Below, piece by piece: positions 1 to 8,868 of a DNA stretch of 63,824 bases (its first letter is position 1; each line of letters opens with the position of its first letter). The notes under the pieces were generated by a model. It worked only from the letters and a program-made list of their open reading frames with translations, did no database searches and had not been told where the DNA came from. A program made the translations under genes and the position numbers. Origin of the DNA: Modestobacter caceresii (lineage in GTDB: Bacteria; Actinomycetota; Actinomycetes; Mycobacteriales; Geodermatophilaceae); NCBI RefSeq assembly GCF_000761485.1, contig NZ_JPMX01000023.1:25601-89424 (forward strand), written 5' to 3'.

Positions 1-1275
1 GGCGGTGCGGCGCAGCGGCGGCTGCTCGCCCCCGGTCTTCTGCAGCAGCACCTGGTTGACGCCCATGTCCCCGGCCTCGAAGGCCAGCGCGCAGGCGGCC
101 ATGTACAGCCGCCAGACCCGCGCACGCCCCTCGCTGGAGGCGGCGACGGCAGCGGACCAGTTCTGCTCCAGCAGCCGCACCCAGGCGCGCAGGGTGAGCG
201 CGTAGTGCTGGCGCAGCGCCTCGACGTCGAGCACCTCGAGATCAGCGGACTCCAGCAGGCCGACCGTCTCGCCCAGCCCGAGCAGCTCCCCGTCGGGGAA
301 GACGTAGCGCGAGATGAAGGTGTCCGGGTCGGGGGTGGTCGTGCCGGCGTTCCAGTTGATCGCGTGGTTGAGCAGCCGGCCGCCGGGGCGCAGCAGGGCG
401 CGCAGCTGGGCGACGTACTCGGGCATCTGGGCCCGGCCGACGTGCTCGGCCATGCCGATCGAGCTGATCGCGTCGAAGGGCTCGTCGTCGACGGACCGGT
501 AGTCCTGCACCCGGATGTCGATCCGGTCGGTCAGCCCGGCCTCGGCGACCCGCTTGCGGGCCATCCGGGCCTGCTCCTCCGACAGCGTGATCCCCACGAC
601 CTCGGCGCCGTACCGCTGGGCGGCGTGGATGGCCATCGAGCCCCAGCCGCAGCCGACGTCCAGCAGTCGCGCCCCCTCGGTGAGGCCCAGCTTGCGGCAG
701 ACCAGATCGAGCTTGGCCTCCTGGGCTGCGTCCAGCCCGGTCTCCGGGGTGGCCCAGACGGCGCAGGAGTAGACCATCGAGGGGCCGAGGACGAGCTCGT
801 AGAAGTCGTTGCCGACGTCGTAGTGGTGGGAGACCGCCGCCGCGTCGCGGGACCGGGAGTGTCGTCGTCCGGCCCGCCCCAGGTCGACCTCCTCGGCCGG
901 GGGTGCCGGTTCGGGGCCGAGGGCCCCCAGTGCCACCGCGGTGCCGAGCAGGCCGAGCCGTTCGCGCCAGGTGGGCGGGGCCATCGGGCCGGTCTCGGCC
1001 AGCCGGCCGGCGGAGCGCAGTGCGGCGAAGGTGGCGAAGACGTCGCCCTCGATGTCGATGTCCCCGGCGACGTAGGCCCGGGCCAGGCCGAGCTGGCTGG
1101 GTGACCACAGCAGCCGGCGCAGCGCCCGGCGGGAGCGGATCGCCAGCACCGGTGCGCCGGGCGGCCCGGCCAGGGAGCCGTCCCACCCGCGCAGGCGCAG
1201 GGGTGGCTGCGCCGTCCCCAGCACCGCTCCCAGTGCCGCTGCCAGCCGATCGGCCACCGTCCGCTGCCTCGTCAT
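1..1275 (-). CDS. cyclopropane-fatty-acyl-phospholipid synthase family methyltransferase (3' end beyond window)
   Basis: SAM-dependent methyltransferase that modifies acyl chains of membrane lipids (methylene or methyl transfer to the double bond). The reading frame is open from an ATG at 1275 to the left edge, about 425 codons, so only the last few residues of a roughly 430-440 aa family protein are missing. The SAM site LLDVGCGWGS lies near residue 207, and a later stretch reads GMAEHVGRAQMPEY, as in cyclopropane synthases. The visible C-terminal part (RLYMAACALAFEAGDMGVNQ) is typical of the family. Which product it makes (cyclopropane, mycolate-type or 10-methyl branch) cannot be told from sequence. 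The next gene lies upstream on the same strand, 140 bp away. Confidence 0.9.
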   Translation of the reverse strand, partial: MTRQRTVADRLAAALGAVLGTAQPPLRLRGWDGSLAGPPGAPVLAIRSRRALRRLLWSPSQLGLARAYVAGDIDIEGDVFATFAALRSAGRLAETGPMAPPTWRERLGLLGTAVALGALGPEPAPPAEEVDLGRAGRRHSRSRDAAAVSHHYDVGNDFYELVLGPSMVYSCAVWATPETGLDAAQEAKLDLVCRKLGLTEGARLLDVGCGWGSMAIHAAQRYGAEVVGITLSEEQARMARKRVAEAGLTDRIDIRVQDYRSVDDEPFDAISSIGMAEHVGRAQMPEYVAQLRALLRPGGRLLNHAINWNAGTTTPDPDTFISRYVFPDGELLGLGETVGLLESADLEVLDVEALRQHYALTLRAWVRLLEQNWSAAVAASSEGRARVWRLYMAACALAFEAGDMGVNQVLLQKTGGEQPPLRRTA

Positions 1276-1415
1276 GTCCACGCTCCTCACCCCGGCGGCA
1301 ACCAGCGGAGGTCCGGGGTCTGCTGCCCGACAGCTGGTTGCACACGCCAACCGATCCGCGCAACGCCGGGCGGATGCTTGATCATCCCGGACTCACCCGA
1401 TCAAGGGAACAGAGA

Positions 1416-3674
1416 TCAGGACGGCGTGGCTGCGTCCTCCGCGCCGACCAGGGCGACCGAGGTGATCCGGTGGACGGCGAAGGTGCGGCTCTCCCCGCGC
1501 CCCTCGTCGAACCCCTGCAGGAAGCCGCCGGCCAGCGAGACCGGCTGGACGACCCGCTGGCTGCCGCTGCCCTGCGCGTCGACGTAACCCAGCCAGACGG
1601 CCAGGCCCTCACGCACGGCCCGGCTCAGCAGTTCCAGCGTGCTCGCGGTGGTCACCCCGGGCACCTGGCGCACCGACTCGGTGCGCCGGGCGGCGAGGGC
1701 GGCGTCCCCGGCCCGGATCTCGCGCACCGTGGCGGCGACGTCGTCCGGGGCGAGCGGGCGGGGACCGACCGCAGCCACCGCACCAGGACGGCGACCGGCC
1801 GCCCGCGGTGGCGCCTTCGGGCGGGTCAGCACCGCGCCGCCGGAGGACTCCCCGGCCGGCGCGTACCCGGCGGCCCGCAGCACGGTGAGCACCTCGTCGG
1901 CGCCCAGCCCGCTGACCAGCACCCCCGGGGCCAGTCGGCGGAGCTCTGCGCCGGCGGTCCGCCGGTCGCTGAGCACCTGGGAGACCAGGCCGTGGTCGTC
2001 GGAGCGGACGTAGCACTCGATGGCGCCCACCCGCAGCCGCCCGTGCTGACGGGCCACGTCGTCGATCAGGAACTCCAGCGCCTGCGGCACCTGCGTGCGG
2101 GAGGCGCGGGTGAAGAGGTCCTGCAGCTCACCGGCCGACCAGCCGGAGTCCAGTGCCCGCCGGATGCTCGCGTCGGACACCCGGTACACCGTGGCCCCGC
2201 CCGAGGACTCGACGTCGGCGACGACCGCGAGCGTGGCGGCCAGGTCGGCCACCAGTGGCCCGGGGGCGATCAGCGACAGGTCGGGCTGGGCGAGCACGTG
2301 GTCGACCGGGGCCGGCAGCAGCCCACGCATCGCGTCCGCGGCGTCGTCCTCCCCGGCGGTGAGCAGGGCCCGCCCGCCGCTGCTCAGCACGCCGCCGACC
2401 AGCACTCCCAGGCGGTCGGCCTCGGCCAGCAGGTCGGGGACGGGGGCCAGCCGGTCGGCCCGCCGGGGGGTGCGCCAGCGCAGCAGCGCCACCAGCTCCG
2501 GTGCGGTCAGACCGTGCCCCGGCGGGAACTCGGCGAGCACGCCCAGCGCCGAGCGCCGCAGGGTGGGCGCGGTCTGCCGGACGACGTCGGGGGACAGCAC
2601 GTTGACCGCCTTGCCGGCCACGTCGCGCTGGCCCACCAGCGAGATCAGCCGGACGCTGGTCAGCCAACCGGCGGCGAGCAGCGCCCAGCGGTCGGCGAGG
2701 TCCTGCTCGCGCCACGCGTCGTACCCGCGGGTCGGCAGCCACTCGTCGCGCTGCGCGCCGCCGACGTCCAGCAGGCCGGCGGCGTGCGCGACCTCGACCA
2801 GGAAGGCGAGGTCGGCCTCGCCGATGCGCAGCTCCTTGGCCAGCCGCTTCTGGTCCCGCACGCCCAGCCCGCCGCTGCGCAGCAGCCCGGCCGGTTCCTC
2901 CTCCAGCGCGGTGAGCACGTCGTTCACCCGGCTGAGCACCTCGAGTGCGGCACCGGCGGCCTGCCGGTCGACGATCGCCGGGTCCCGCTCGCTGACCTCC
3001 GGCTCCGGACGCAGCCTCGGGGGGCCGAGCGGGCGGTCCCCGCGCAAGGCCAGGCCGATCTCGCGGGGCAGCTCCACGTTGACCGCGTCGATCCGGGCCA
3101 GCAGCCCGGCCTGCAGCAGCCGGCGGGCCGGGCTCAACGACCCGTCGGTGCTGTCGGGGAGGTGGCCGACCGGGCGGTCGCCGGCCAGCCGCTCGAGCAC
3201 CGTGCGCTCGTCGGCGGCCAGGTCGGCGAGCGTGTCGGGCAGGTCGCGGGGGAGCGGGACCCGCAGGTCGGTGGCCCGGCGGCCGAGCCCGGCGGGGTAG
3301 CGGACCGCCCGGCGCACCGGCTCGGGGGCGTGCAGGTCGGCGTCGCCCCAGAGCAGCGCCCGGCCGGTCAGCGTCTCGACGGCGGACTCGACCACCCCGG
3401 CCGGCACGTCGGGCAGCAGCCCGGGCAGCTCGGTGCGCGGGACGCCGTCGGTGGGGGAGAGCAGCACCGCGTCCAGCACCTGCAGGGTCGCGGCGTCCAG
3501 CTCGTCCAGCGCGCGGTCGACCGAGACGGGCACCGCGAGCCGCGTCGCGAGCCCCACCACGTCGGAGGGCGCCGGGCGTGCGACGTCGGGCCGGGCCGCC
3601 AGGAGGGCGCCCAGCTGCTCGTCGGTGCGGGTGCGCAGCCAGGCGGCGAGCGTGGCGGGCTGGTCCGTGGGCAT
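1416..3674 (-). CDS. helicase-associated / WYL-domain DNA-binding protein
   Basis: 752 aa, matching the length I recall for M. tuberculosis Rv0862c. The start is ATG (MPTDQPATLAAWLRTRTDEQ); the much longer upstream open frame is GC-rich shadow. The central part (about 250-560) resembles the XPB/Ssl2-associated winged-helix region, and the C-terminal 90 residues (VWLGYVDAQG, RVVQPVSL, FAVHRITSV) look like a WYL-type ligand or nucleic-acid domain. In mycobacteria the gene sits beside an XPB-type helicase. No such helicase is visible here; the downstream neighbour is the lipid methyltransferase. No catalytic motif is evident, so a regulatory or DNA-repair accessory role is inference. Confidence 0.85.
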   Translation of the reverse strand: MPTDQPATLAAWLRTRTDEQLGALLAARPDVARPAPSDVVGLATRLAVPVSVDRALDELDAATLQVLDAVLLSPTDGVPRTELPGLLPDVPAGVVESAVETLTGRALLWGDADLHAPEPVRRAVRYPAGLGRRATDLRVPLPRDLPDTLADLAADERTVLERLAGDRPVGHLPDSTDGSLSPARRLLQAGLLARIDAVNVELPREIGLALRGDRPLGPPRLRPEPEVSERDPAIVDRQAAGAALEVLSRVNDVLTALEEEPAGLLRSGGLGVRDQKRLAKELRIGEADLAFLVEVAHAAGLLDVGGAQRDEWLPTRGYDAWREQDLADRWALLAAGWLTSVRLISLVGQRDVAGKAVNVLSPDVVRQTAPTLRRSALGVLAEFPPGHGLTAPELVALLRWRTPRRADRLAPVPDLLAEADRLGVLVGGVLSSGGRALLTAGEDDAADAMRGLLPAPVDHVLAQPDLSLIAPGPLVADLAATLAVVADVESSGGATVYRVSDASIRRALDSGWSAGELQDLFTRASRTQVPQALEFLIDDVARQHGRLRVGAIECYVRSDDHGLVSQVLSDRRTAGAELRRLAPGVLVSGLGADEVLTVLRAAGYAPAGESSGGAVLTRPKAPPRAAGRRPGAVAAVGPRPLAPDDVAATVREIRAGDAALAARRTESVRQVPGVTTASTLELLSRAVREGLAVWLGYVDAQGSGSQRVVQPVSLAGGFLQGFDEGRGESRTFAVHRITSVALVGAEDAATPS

Positions 3675-3740
3675 CCGGTCCACGCTACGTCGCGCTCCGG
3701 CCCGCCCGCTCGGGCGGCCGGGCTCTGTCACCATCCGGGG

Positions 3741-4259
3741 GTGCCCGCGCTCGACGACCCGCAGACCCGCACCGACCTGGCCGCGCTCCGGGCGGGGGCG
3801 CTGCGCTGGCTGGCCGGTGGCGTGGTCGCCGTCGTCCTGGGGTGGCTGATGGGCGCCGCCGTCATCCGGATCACCGCCGACGGCGGGGCGCGGCCGCCGT
3901 TCGCCGGGCTGATGGTCGTGCTGCTCCTCGTCGGCGGGCTGGTCGTGGCCGTCATCGGGCTGGGCGCCTGGCTGCGCGCCCGCCGGTGGACCGCAGCCCT
4001 GGCCCGGGAGCCGTGGCAGCACGGGCGGTTGCGGATCGCCGGCCCGGCGCTGCTGCAGGTCGAGCCGGTCGGGTACGACGAGCTCACCGACGAGCCGCTG
4101 CGGCTGCAGCTGATGTCCACGGCCGTCTGGCGCACCCGCGCGGTGCAGCGGCTGGACGGCGCCGAGGTGCGCTACGCCGAGGTCTCCCCGCGGGAGTGGC
4201 TGCTGACGGCCGACGGTGCCGGCACGGTCTACGGCGCCCGGCGGGCCGGCGGGCGCTGA
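3741..4259 (+). CDS. small two-helix membrane protein of unknown function
   Basis: 172 aa from GTG 3741. Two hydrophobic segments (about residues 22-45 and 56-80: ALRWLAGGVVAVVLGWLMGA and LMVVLLLVGGLVVAVIGLGA) are followed by a basic patch and a soluble C-terminal half of about 90 residues rich in beta-type sequence, perhaps a PH-like domain. A CACCAT hexamer six bases before the GTG fits a leaderless promoter. It is divergent from the helicase-associated gene, with 66 bp between them. No function recognised. Confidence 0.75.
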   Translation: MPALDDPQTRTDLAALRAGALRWLAGGVVAVVLGWLMGAAVIRITADGGARPPFAGLMVVLLLVGGLVVAVIGLGAWLRARRWTAALAREPWQHGRLRIAGPALLQVEPVGYDELTDEPLRLQLMSTAVWRTRAVQRLDGAEVRYAEVSPREWLLTADGAGTVYGARRAGGR

Positions 4260-4375
4260 CCCCTCCCAGCGACACGGCCACCCCGCGGCGTGCGGAAGCC
4301 GGGTGCGACGCGGGAAGATGGCCGACGAGGCACCCGGGCAGCACTCCCGGGCCCGGCAGAGCAACTGGAGGCGTC

Positions 4376-4597
4376 ATGTCCAAGCGCAAGGCGAAGCACG
4401 CTCACCTGGTCGAGCCGACCTGGGGGCAGTCGAGCGGCGACGGTCCGCCGGTGACCGAGCTGGTCAGCGAGATGGCCGGCGGTCTCTCCCCGTTCGGTGA
4501 GGACCACGCCTTCCCGCTCCCGCCGGAGCGGCTGCGCTACGCCCACCCGGTCGACAAGCCCAACCGGGCCGGCCTGATGGCGGGCGAGGGCCGGTGA
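4376..4597 (+). CDS. small conserved hypothetical protein
   Basis: 73 aa, starting [17 protein letters not shown], preceded by a good ribosome-binding site (CTGGAGG, 4365-4371). No membrane segment, cysteine pair or known motif. Its stop overlaps the start of the following acyl-CoA synthetase in a GTGA, so the two are probably translationally coupled. Function unknown. Confidence 0.65.
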   Translation: MSKRKAKHAHLVEPTWGQSSGDGPPVTELVSEMAGGLSPFGEDHAFPLPPERLRYAHPVDKPNRAGLMAGEGR

Positions 4598-6249
4598 CGG
4601 TGCCCGCGCTGCCGTCCTACAGCAGCGGCGCCTCCACGGTGCCCCTGCTGGGCGACACGATCGGGGACGACCTCGACCGGACGGCAGCGCGGGTGGGCGA
4701 CCACGAGGCGCTCGTCGAGTGCGCCACGGGCCGCCGCTGGACCTATCCCGAGCTGGTCGCCGAGGTCGACGCCTGCGCGCTCGGCCTGGACGCCCTCGGC
4801 GTCGCCAAGGGCGACCGGGTGGGCATCTGGGCGCCGAACTGCGCCGAGTGGGTCTTCGTGCAGTACGGGACGGCGAAGCTCGGCGCCGTCCTGGTCAACA
4901 TCAACCCCGCCTACCGCACCCACGAGCTCTCCTACGTGCTGCGCCAGGCGGGCATCTCGGTGCTGGTGGCCGCGCCGGAGTTCAAGGGCAGCGATTACCG
5001 CGCCATGGTCGACGAGGTGCGCGGGGGCTGCCCTGACCTGCGCGATGTCGTGTTCCTCGGTGACGAGGAGTGGGCGCAGCTGCTGGAGACCGGCCGGGCG
5101 GGCGACCGGGTCCGGCTGGTCGAGCGGGCGGCGCAGCTCTCGCCCGACGACCCGATCAACATCCAGTACACCTCAGGGACGACGGGCTTCCCGAAGGGCG
5201 CCACGCTCACCCACCACAACCTGCTCAACAACGGGTTCTTCGTGGGCGAGGGCTGCGGCTACACCGAGGCCGACCGGGTCTGCATCCCGGTGCCCTACTA
5301 CCACTGCTTCGGCATGGGGATGGGCAACCTCGGCTGCACCTCGCACGGCGCGACGATGGTCATCCCGGCGCCCGGCTTCGACCCCGCCGCGACGCTGCGG
5401 GCGGTGCAGGAGGAACGGTGCACCTCGCTCTACGGCGTCCCGACGATGTTCATCGCCGAGCTGGCGTTGCCGGACTTCGCCTCTTACGACCTGTCCAGCC
5501 TGCGCACCGGGATCATGGCGGGCTCGCCGTGCCCGGTCGAGGTGATGAAGCGGGTGGTCGAGGAGATGGGGATGGCGGAGGTGACCATCTGCTACGGCAT
5601 GACCGAGACCTCCCCGGTGTCCACCCAGACCGGCGCCGACGACAACCTGGAGCGGCGGACGTCGACCGTCGGGCGGGTGCACCCGCACCTGGAGGTCAAG
5701 GTGGTCGACCCGGACACCGGGCTGACCGTCCCGCGCGGGCAACCCGGTGAGTTCTGCACCCGCGGCTACTCGGTGATGCTGGGCTACTGGGGCGAGCCGG
5801 AGAAGACCGCCGAGGTGCTCGACGCCGCCCGCTGGATGCACACCGGCGACCTGGCCGTGATGGACGACGCCGGCTACCTCAACATCGTCGGGCGGATCAA
5901 GGACATGGTCATCCGCGGCGGGGAGAACGTGTACCCGCGGGAGATCGAGGAGTTCCTCTTCACCCACCCCGACGTCGTCGAGGCCCAGGTGATCGGCGTC
6001 CCGGACGAGCGGTTCGGCGAGGAGCTGATGGCCTGGGTGCGCCTGCGCGCGGAGGCGGAGCCGCTCACCGCGGAGGGGTTGCGGGCCTTCTGTGCCGGCA
6101 AACTGGCCCACTACAAGGTGCCGCGGTACGTGAAGGTCGTCGACGCCTTCCCCATGACGGTCACCGGCAAGGTGCGCAAGGTCGAGATGCGCGAGGCGTC
6201 GATCGACGAGCTGGGCCTGCAGGCGGCAGCCGCACACCGGTTCGCCTGA
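4594..6249 (+). CDS. fatty-acyl-CoA synthetase (AMP-binding, FadD35/ACSF2-like)
   Basis: 551 aa acyl-adenylate/thioester-forming ligase that activates a carboxylic acid, probably medium- or long-chain, with ATP and CoA. The ATP/phosphate loop reads [14 protein letters not shown] near residue 193. The A5-type motif YGMTETSP is near 333, the hinge [20 protein letters not shown] near 433, and the catalytic lysine lies in [11 protein letters not shown] near the end. Its start GTG overlaps the stop of the small upstream gene. The closest relative from memory is M. tuberculosis FadD35 and animal ACSF2. Substrate is not determinable here. Confidence 0.88.
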   Translation: MTVPALPSYSSGASTVPLLGDTIGDDLDRTAARVGDHEALVECATGRRWTYPELVAEVDACALGLDALGVAKGDRVGIWAPNCAEWVFVQYGTAKLGAVLVNINPAYRTHELSYVLRQAGISVLVAAPEFKGSDYRAMVDEVRGGCPDLRDVVFLGDEEWAQLLETGRAGDRVRLVERAAQLSPDDPINIQYTSGTTGFPKGATLTHHNLLNNGFFVGEGCGYTEADRVCIPVPYYHCFGMGMGNLGCTSHGATMVIPAPGFDPAATLRAVQEERCTSLYGVPTMFIAELALPDFASYDLSSLRTGIMAGSPCPVEVMKRVVEEMGMAEVTICYGMTETSPVSTQTGADDNLERRTSTVGRVHPHLEVKVVDPDTGLTVPRGQPGEFCTRGYSVMLGYWGEPEKTAEVLDAARWMHTGDLAVMDDAGYLNIVGRIKDMVIRGGENVYPREIEEFLFTHPDVVEAQVIGVPDERFGEELMAWVRLRAEAEPLTAEGLRAFCAGKLAHYKVPRYVKVVDAFPMTVTGKVRKVEMREASIDELGLQAAAAHRFA

Positions 6250-6392
6250 GCCCCGCCGCCCGCTCCCGGCCCGAAAGCGGTGGCCGCGGGGTGGCTGGTC
6301 GTGGTTAACCTGGCGGGAGCGCAGCCCACCGCGGCTGCCGACGCCACCGGCCGCGACGGCCGGGACCAGGAACGACTGACTGAGGGATCGAC

Positions 6393-6776
6393 GTGCCCAG
6401 CGGCAAGGTGAAGTGGTTCAACGCGGAGAAGGGCTTCGGCTTCCTCGCCCACGCGGGCGGCCCGGACGTGTTCGTGCACAAGGACGCGCTGCCCGCCGGC
6501 ACCACCGAGCTCAAGCCCGGCCAGCGCGTGGAGTTCGGCATCGTCCAGGGCCGCCGGGGTGACCAGGCGCTGCAGGTGCAGGTGCTCGACCCGTTGCCGT
6601 CCGCGGTCGCCGGCACCCGCAAGAAGCCCGACGACCTGGTGCCGATCATCGAGGACCTGATCACCCTGCTGGACGGCGTCTCGGAGGGCCTGCGGCACGG
6701 ACGGCACCCCGACAAGCCGATGGCCCGCAAGGTCGCCGCGGTGCTGCGCGCGGTCGCCGACGACCTCGACGCCTGA
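6393..6776 (+). CDS. cspB: cold-shock domain protein CspB type
   Basis: 127 aa from GTG 6393. The first 65 residues are a cold-shock domain with RNP1 KGFGFL and RNP2 VFVHKDAL, binding single-stranded RNA or DNA. The remaining 60 residues (DDLVPIIEDLITLLDGV, MARKVAAVLRAVADDLDA) form an extra helical tail not found in 67-aa CspA proteins but recalled from M. tuberculosis CspB (Rv0871). It is probably an RNA chaperone, with the tail adding an unknown interaction. It is monocistronic, closed by a strong hairpin. Neighbouring gene order supports orthology to the mycobacterial gene. Confidence 0.9.
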   Translation: MPSGKVKWFNAEKGFGFLAHAGGPDVFVHKDALPAGTTELKPGQRVEFGIVQGRRGDQALQVQVLDPLPSAVAGTRKKPDDLVPIIEDLITLLDGVSEGLRHGRHPDKPMARKVAAVLRAVADDLDA

Positions 6777-6783
6777 CGGAGGA

Positions 6784-6810
6784 CCCCGCTGCCGGGCTCC
6801 TGCAGCGGGG
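6784..6810. terminator. bidirectional hairpin between cspB and the lipoprotein gene
   Basis: A 9-bp perfect stem (CCCCGCTGC / GCAGCGGGG) with a 9-nt loop lies between two convergent stop codons 38 bp apart. It can serve both strands. There is no T-run, as usual in this GC range. Confidence 0.7.
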
Positions 6811-6813
6811 CCG

Positions 6814-7320
6814 TCAGCCGGCGGGGCTGGTGGTCGTGTCGGCGCGGATGAACCCCACCGGCCAGGCGCCGGAGAGCCCCTCGCAGGCGTCGGTGTCGGA
6901 GTCCTCCACGACCACCAGGTAGTAGGTCGGGGGGACGACGTCAGAGGTGTTGATCTCGTCGAGGACAGCGGTGCCGGCCGGCACGTCGATGTCGCCGATC
7001 CGCTCCTCGAGCCGCTCGTCGAAGACCTGGACGCTCCAGCCGGCCTCGGCCACCACATCGGGCACCTCCAGCACGATCTCGGTGTCCGGCGCGACCTCCA
7101 GGTACGTCGGCTCGGTCCGGTAGCGCTGCCCCTCCCCGTCCAGGCAGTACTGGGTCGGGTCGACGGTGATCGGGTCCCCCCCGGCCTGCACGGTGACCGA
7201 GGGGACGGTCCCGCCGTCGTCCCCGGCACTTCCGCCGGAGCTGCCGGAGTCCCCGCACCCGGCGAGCAGCAGCACCCCGCTCAGCAGTGCCGTCCCCGAT
7301 GCTCGTCCTGCGCCGTTCAC
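6814..7320 (-). CDS. DUF2771-like lipoprotein
   Basis: 168 aa from a GTG at 7320. A signal peptide ends in the lipobox LLLAGC near residue 22, so the mature protein would be lipid-anchored at the outer face of the membrane. It is followed by a Ser/Gly/Asp linker and a compact beta-rich domain. Size and position near cspB fit the actinobacterial DUF2771 family. The start GTG overlaps the stop of the upstream MFS relic (GTGA), a leftover of the operon that used to hold both genes. Function unknown. Confidence 0.75.
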   Translation of the reverse strand: MNGAGRASGTALLSGVLLLAGCGDSGSSGGSAGDDGGTVPSVTVQAGGDPITVDPTQYCLDGEGQRYRTEPTYLEVAPDTEIVLEVPDVVAEAGWSVQVFDERLEERIGDIDVPAGTAVLDEINTSDVVPPTYYLVVVEDSDTDACEGLSGAWPVGFIRADTTTSPAG

Positions 7321-7440
7321 GGTGCCGCCTCCCGGTCGGTGGTGCGGATGACCCGGCGGCTGCGCAGGCTCCAGAGGGTGTGGCCGACGGCGAGCACCGG
7401 CAGCGCTGCAGCCACGGGGAGCCCCGCCGGCCGGTGATGG
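7317..7440 (-). pseudogene. relic of an MFS transporter gene (C-terminal tail only)
   Basis: In the frame ending at 7317, the last 40 residues read as a hydrophobic helix plus basic tail (LPVAAALPVLAVGHTLWSL, then RSRRVIRTTDREAAP), typical of the end of a major-facilitator transporter. Upstream there are only about 250 bp before the divergent DUF3027 gene, and the frame loses membrane character. In mycobacteria an MFS gene lies between the DUF2771 and DUF3027 genes, so the body of that gene seems to have been deleted here. The assignment rests on one helix and on gene order. Confidence 0.5.
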
Positions 7441-7584
7441 CCGGCGCGATCCCCAGCTCCCGGCGTGCGCGGGGCGGAGGCGTCGGGCACACGCCCATGG
7501 TGCCGCAGTCGCCTGTGCGCGCGGCGGGTGGAAGACGCCTCCCTGGCCGGGACGGCCTTGCCACCATCGGCGACAATGGGGGAC

Positions 7585-8397
7585 GTGTCCGACTCAACTC
7601 CTGCCGCCGCGTCCCCTGGCTCCTCTCCCGACGAGGTGCTGGCCGCTGCGGTCGAGCAGGCCCGGGCCGCTGCGATCGAGGTGGCCGGTGACCCGGCGGC
7701 GGTCGGCGAGCACCTGGGGGTGACCCCGGAGGCGCTCGGTGAGCAGGCCGACCCCGCGCTCGGCGTCGTCGGCACGCACTCCTTCGCCGCCACCCTGCTC
7801 GGCTACGCCGGGTGGCACTGGGCCGTGACACTGGCCACGGTGCCCGGCGCCGAGGAGGTCACCCTCGACGAGGTCGTGCTGCTCCCGGGTGACTCGGCGC
7901 TGCTCGCCCCCGCGTGGGTGCCGTGGCACGAGCGGCTGCGCCCCGGCGACCTGTCGGTGGGAGACGTCCTGCCCTCCACCGAGGACGACGCCCGGCTGGT
8001 GCCCGCGTACCTGGCCGACGACGACTCCGCCGAGGACCCGGCCGGCCGCGTCGTCGCCGAGGAGATGGGCATCGGCCGGGAGCGGGTGCTCTCACCCGAG
8101 GGGCGGATCGAGGCCGCGCAGCGCTGGCGCGACGGGGACTTCGGGCCGCGCTCGTCGATGGCCCGGCACGCCCCCGGCCCCTGCTCGACCTGCGGCTTCT
8201 ACCTGCCGCTGGCCGGTTCGCTCCGGCTCTCGCTCGGGGCCTGCAGCAACGCCTACGCCCCGGCCGACGGGCACGTCGTCACCGCCGACTACGGCTGCGG
8301 CGCGCACAGCCAGGCCAGCCTGGAGCGCACCGACGGCGAGCCGGCCGAGTTCACGCCCACGGCGCGCTACGACACCGCGGACTTCGACGTCATCTGA
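7585..8397 (+). CDS. DUF3027 family protein
   Basis: 270 aa. I chose GTG 7585 because GACAAT lies seven bases before it in the leaderless arrangement seen at many genes here; ATG 7576 in the same frame is the alternative. The protein is acidic and soluble. Its C-terminal third carries a cysteine cluster (CSTCGF, then single Cys residues in LGACSNAY and DYGCGAH) that could bind zinc. Gene order next to DUF2771, DUF2530 and marR matches the mycobacterial Rv0877 neighbourhood as I recall it. Molecular function unknown. Confidence 0.8.
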   Translation: MSDSTPAAASPGSSPDEVLAAAVEQARAAAIEVAGDPAAVGEHLGVTPEALGEQADPALGVVGTHSFAATLLGYAGWHWAVTLATVPGAEEVTLDEVVLLPGDSALLAPAWVPWHERLRPGDLSVGDVLPSTEDDARLVPAYLADDDSAEDPAGRVVAEEMGIGRERVLSPEGRIEAAQRWRDGDFGPRSSMARHAPGPCSTCGFYLPLAGSLRLSLGACSNAYAPADGHVVTADYGCGAHSQASLERTDGEPAEFTPTARYDTADFDVI

Positions 8398-8411
8398 GCG
8401 CGGCGCTGCGG

Positions 8412-8463
8412 CGCACTGCACGCTCTCCACCCGCCGTGCACGTCCTGCAGCACGTGCAGTGCG
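8412..8463. terminator. long inverted repeat between convergent genes
   Basis: CGCACTGCACG (8412-8422) is perfectly complementary to CGTGCAGTGCG (8453-8463), an 11-bp stem with a 30-nt loop that itself holds further GTGCACG and CTGCAG repeats. It lies between the DUF3027 stop (+) and the DUF2530 stop (-). Termination of both genes is the likely role. Confidence 0.5.
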
Positions 8464-8493
8464 TCCACTCGGCGTGCAAGGCAGCAGGTCGTC

Positions 8494-8703
8494 TCAGCGC
8501 TGGCCCTGCCAGCGCATGAGCGCCAGCCCGAGGCCGGGCAGCACGATGCCGGCCACGCAGGTCCAGGTCCAGACCGGGTCGACCCGGTCGCCGAGGAGGA
8601 GGAGCACCACCAGGGCGATCGCCCACAGCGCGGTACCCGTCAGGACCACCCGCACCGTGTCGACCTGCAGGGGCGGCGGAGAGGGCCGGGTCGGAGCGGG
8701 CAC
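8494..8703 (-). CDS. DUF2530-like small membrane protein
   Basis: 69 aa. It has a Pro-rich N-terminus, then two hydrophobic helices (VLTGTALWAIALVVLLLLG and WTCVAGIVLPGLGLALMRW) ending RWQGQR. Size, topology and position next to a marR gene match the DUF2530 family (Rv0879c in M. tuberculosis, from memory). Function unknown. Confidence 0.7.
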   Translation of the reverse strand: MPAPTRPSPPPLQVDTVRVVLTGTALWAIALVVLLLLGDRVDPVWTWTCVAGIVLPGLGLALMRWQGQR

Positions 8704-8868
8704 CCCCCGACCCTAGGCCGCTGAACCGCAGGTCGGAACGGTGGTCCGTCCGACGCGCCCGGGCGGTGTGGCACGCTGTCGCCGCTCGATGCCACCCGCA
8801 CCGGGCGGCCCGCCGGGGACGTCGACCCCGCCGGAGCCGTGCCGGTCGCCGTCCCCGGGGGTCCACCC

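Noticed and set aside
903-4259. A 1118-codon open frame on the + strand
   Set aside because: It is antisense to the helicase-associated gene and is rich in Arg, Gly and Gln without domains. Only its last 172 codons, from GTG 3741, look like a real protein. Similar long frames at 19938-22988 and 27453-30704 (+) are shadows of minus-strand genes.
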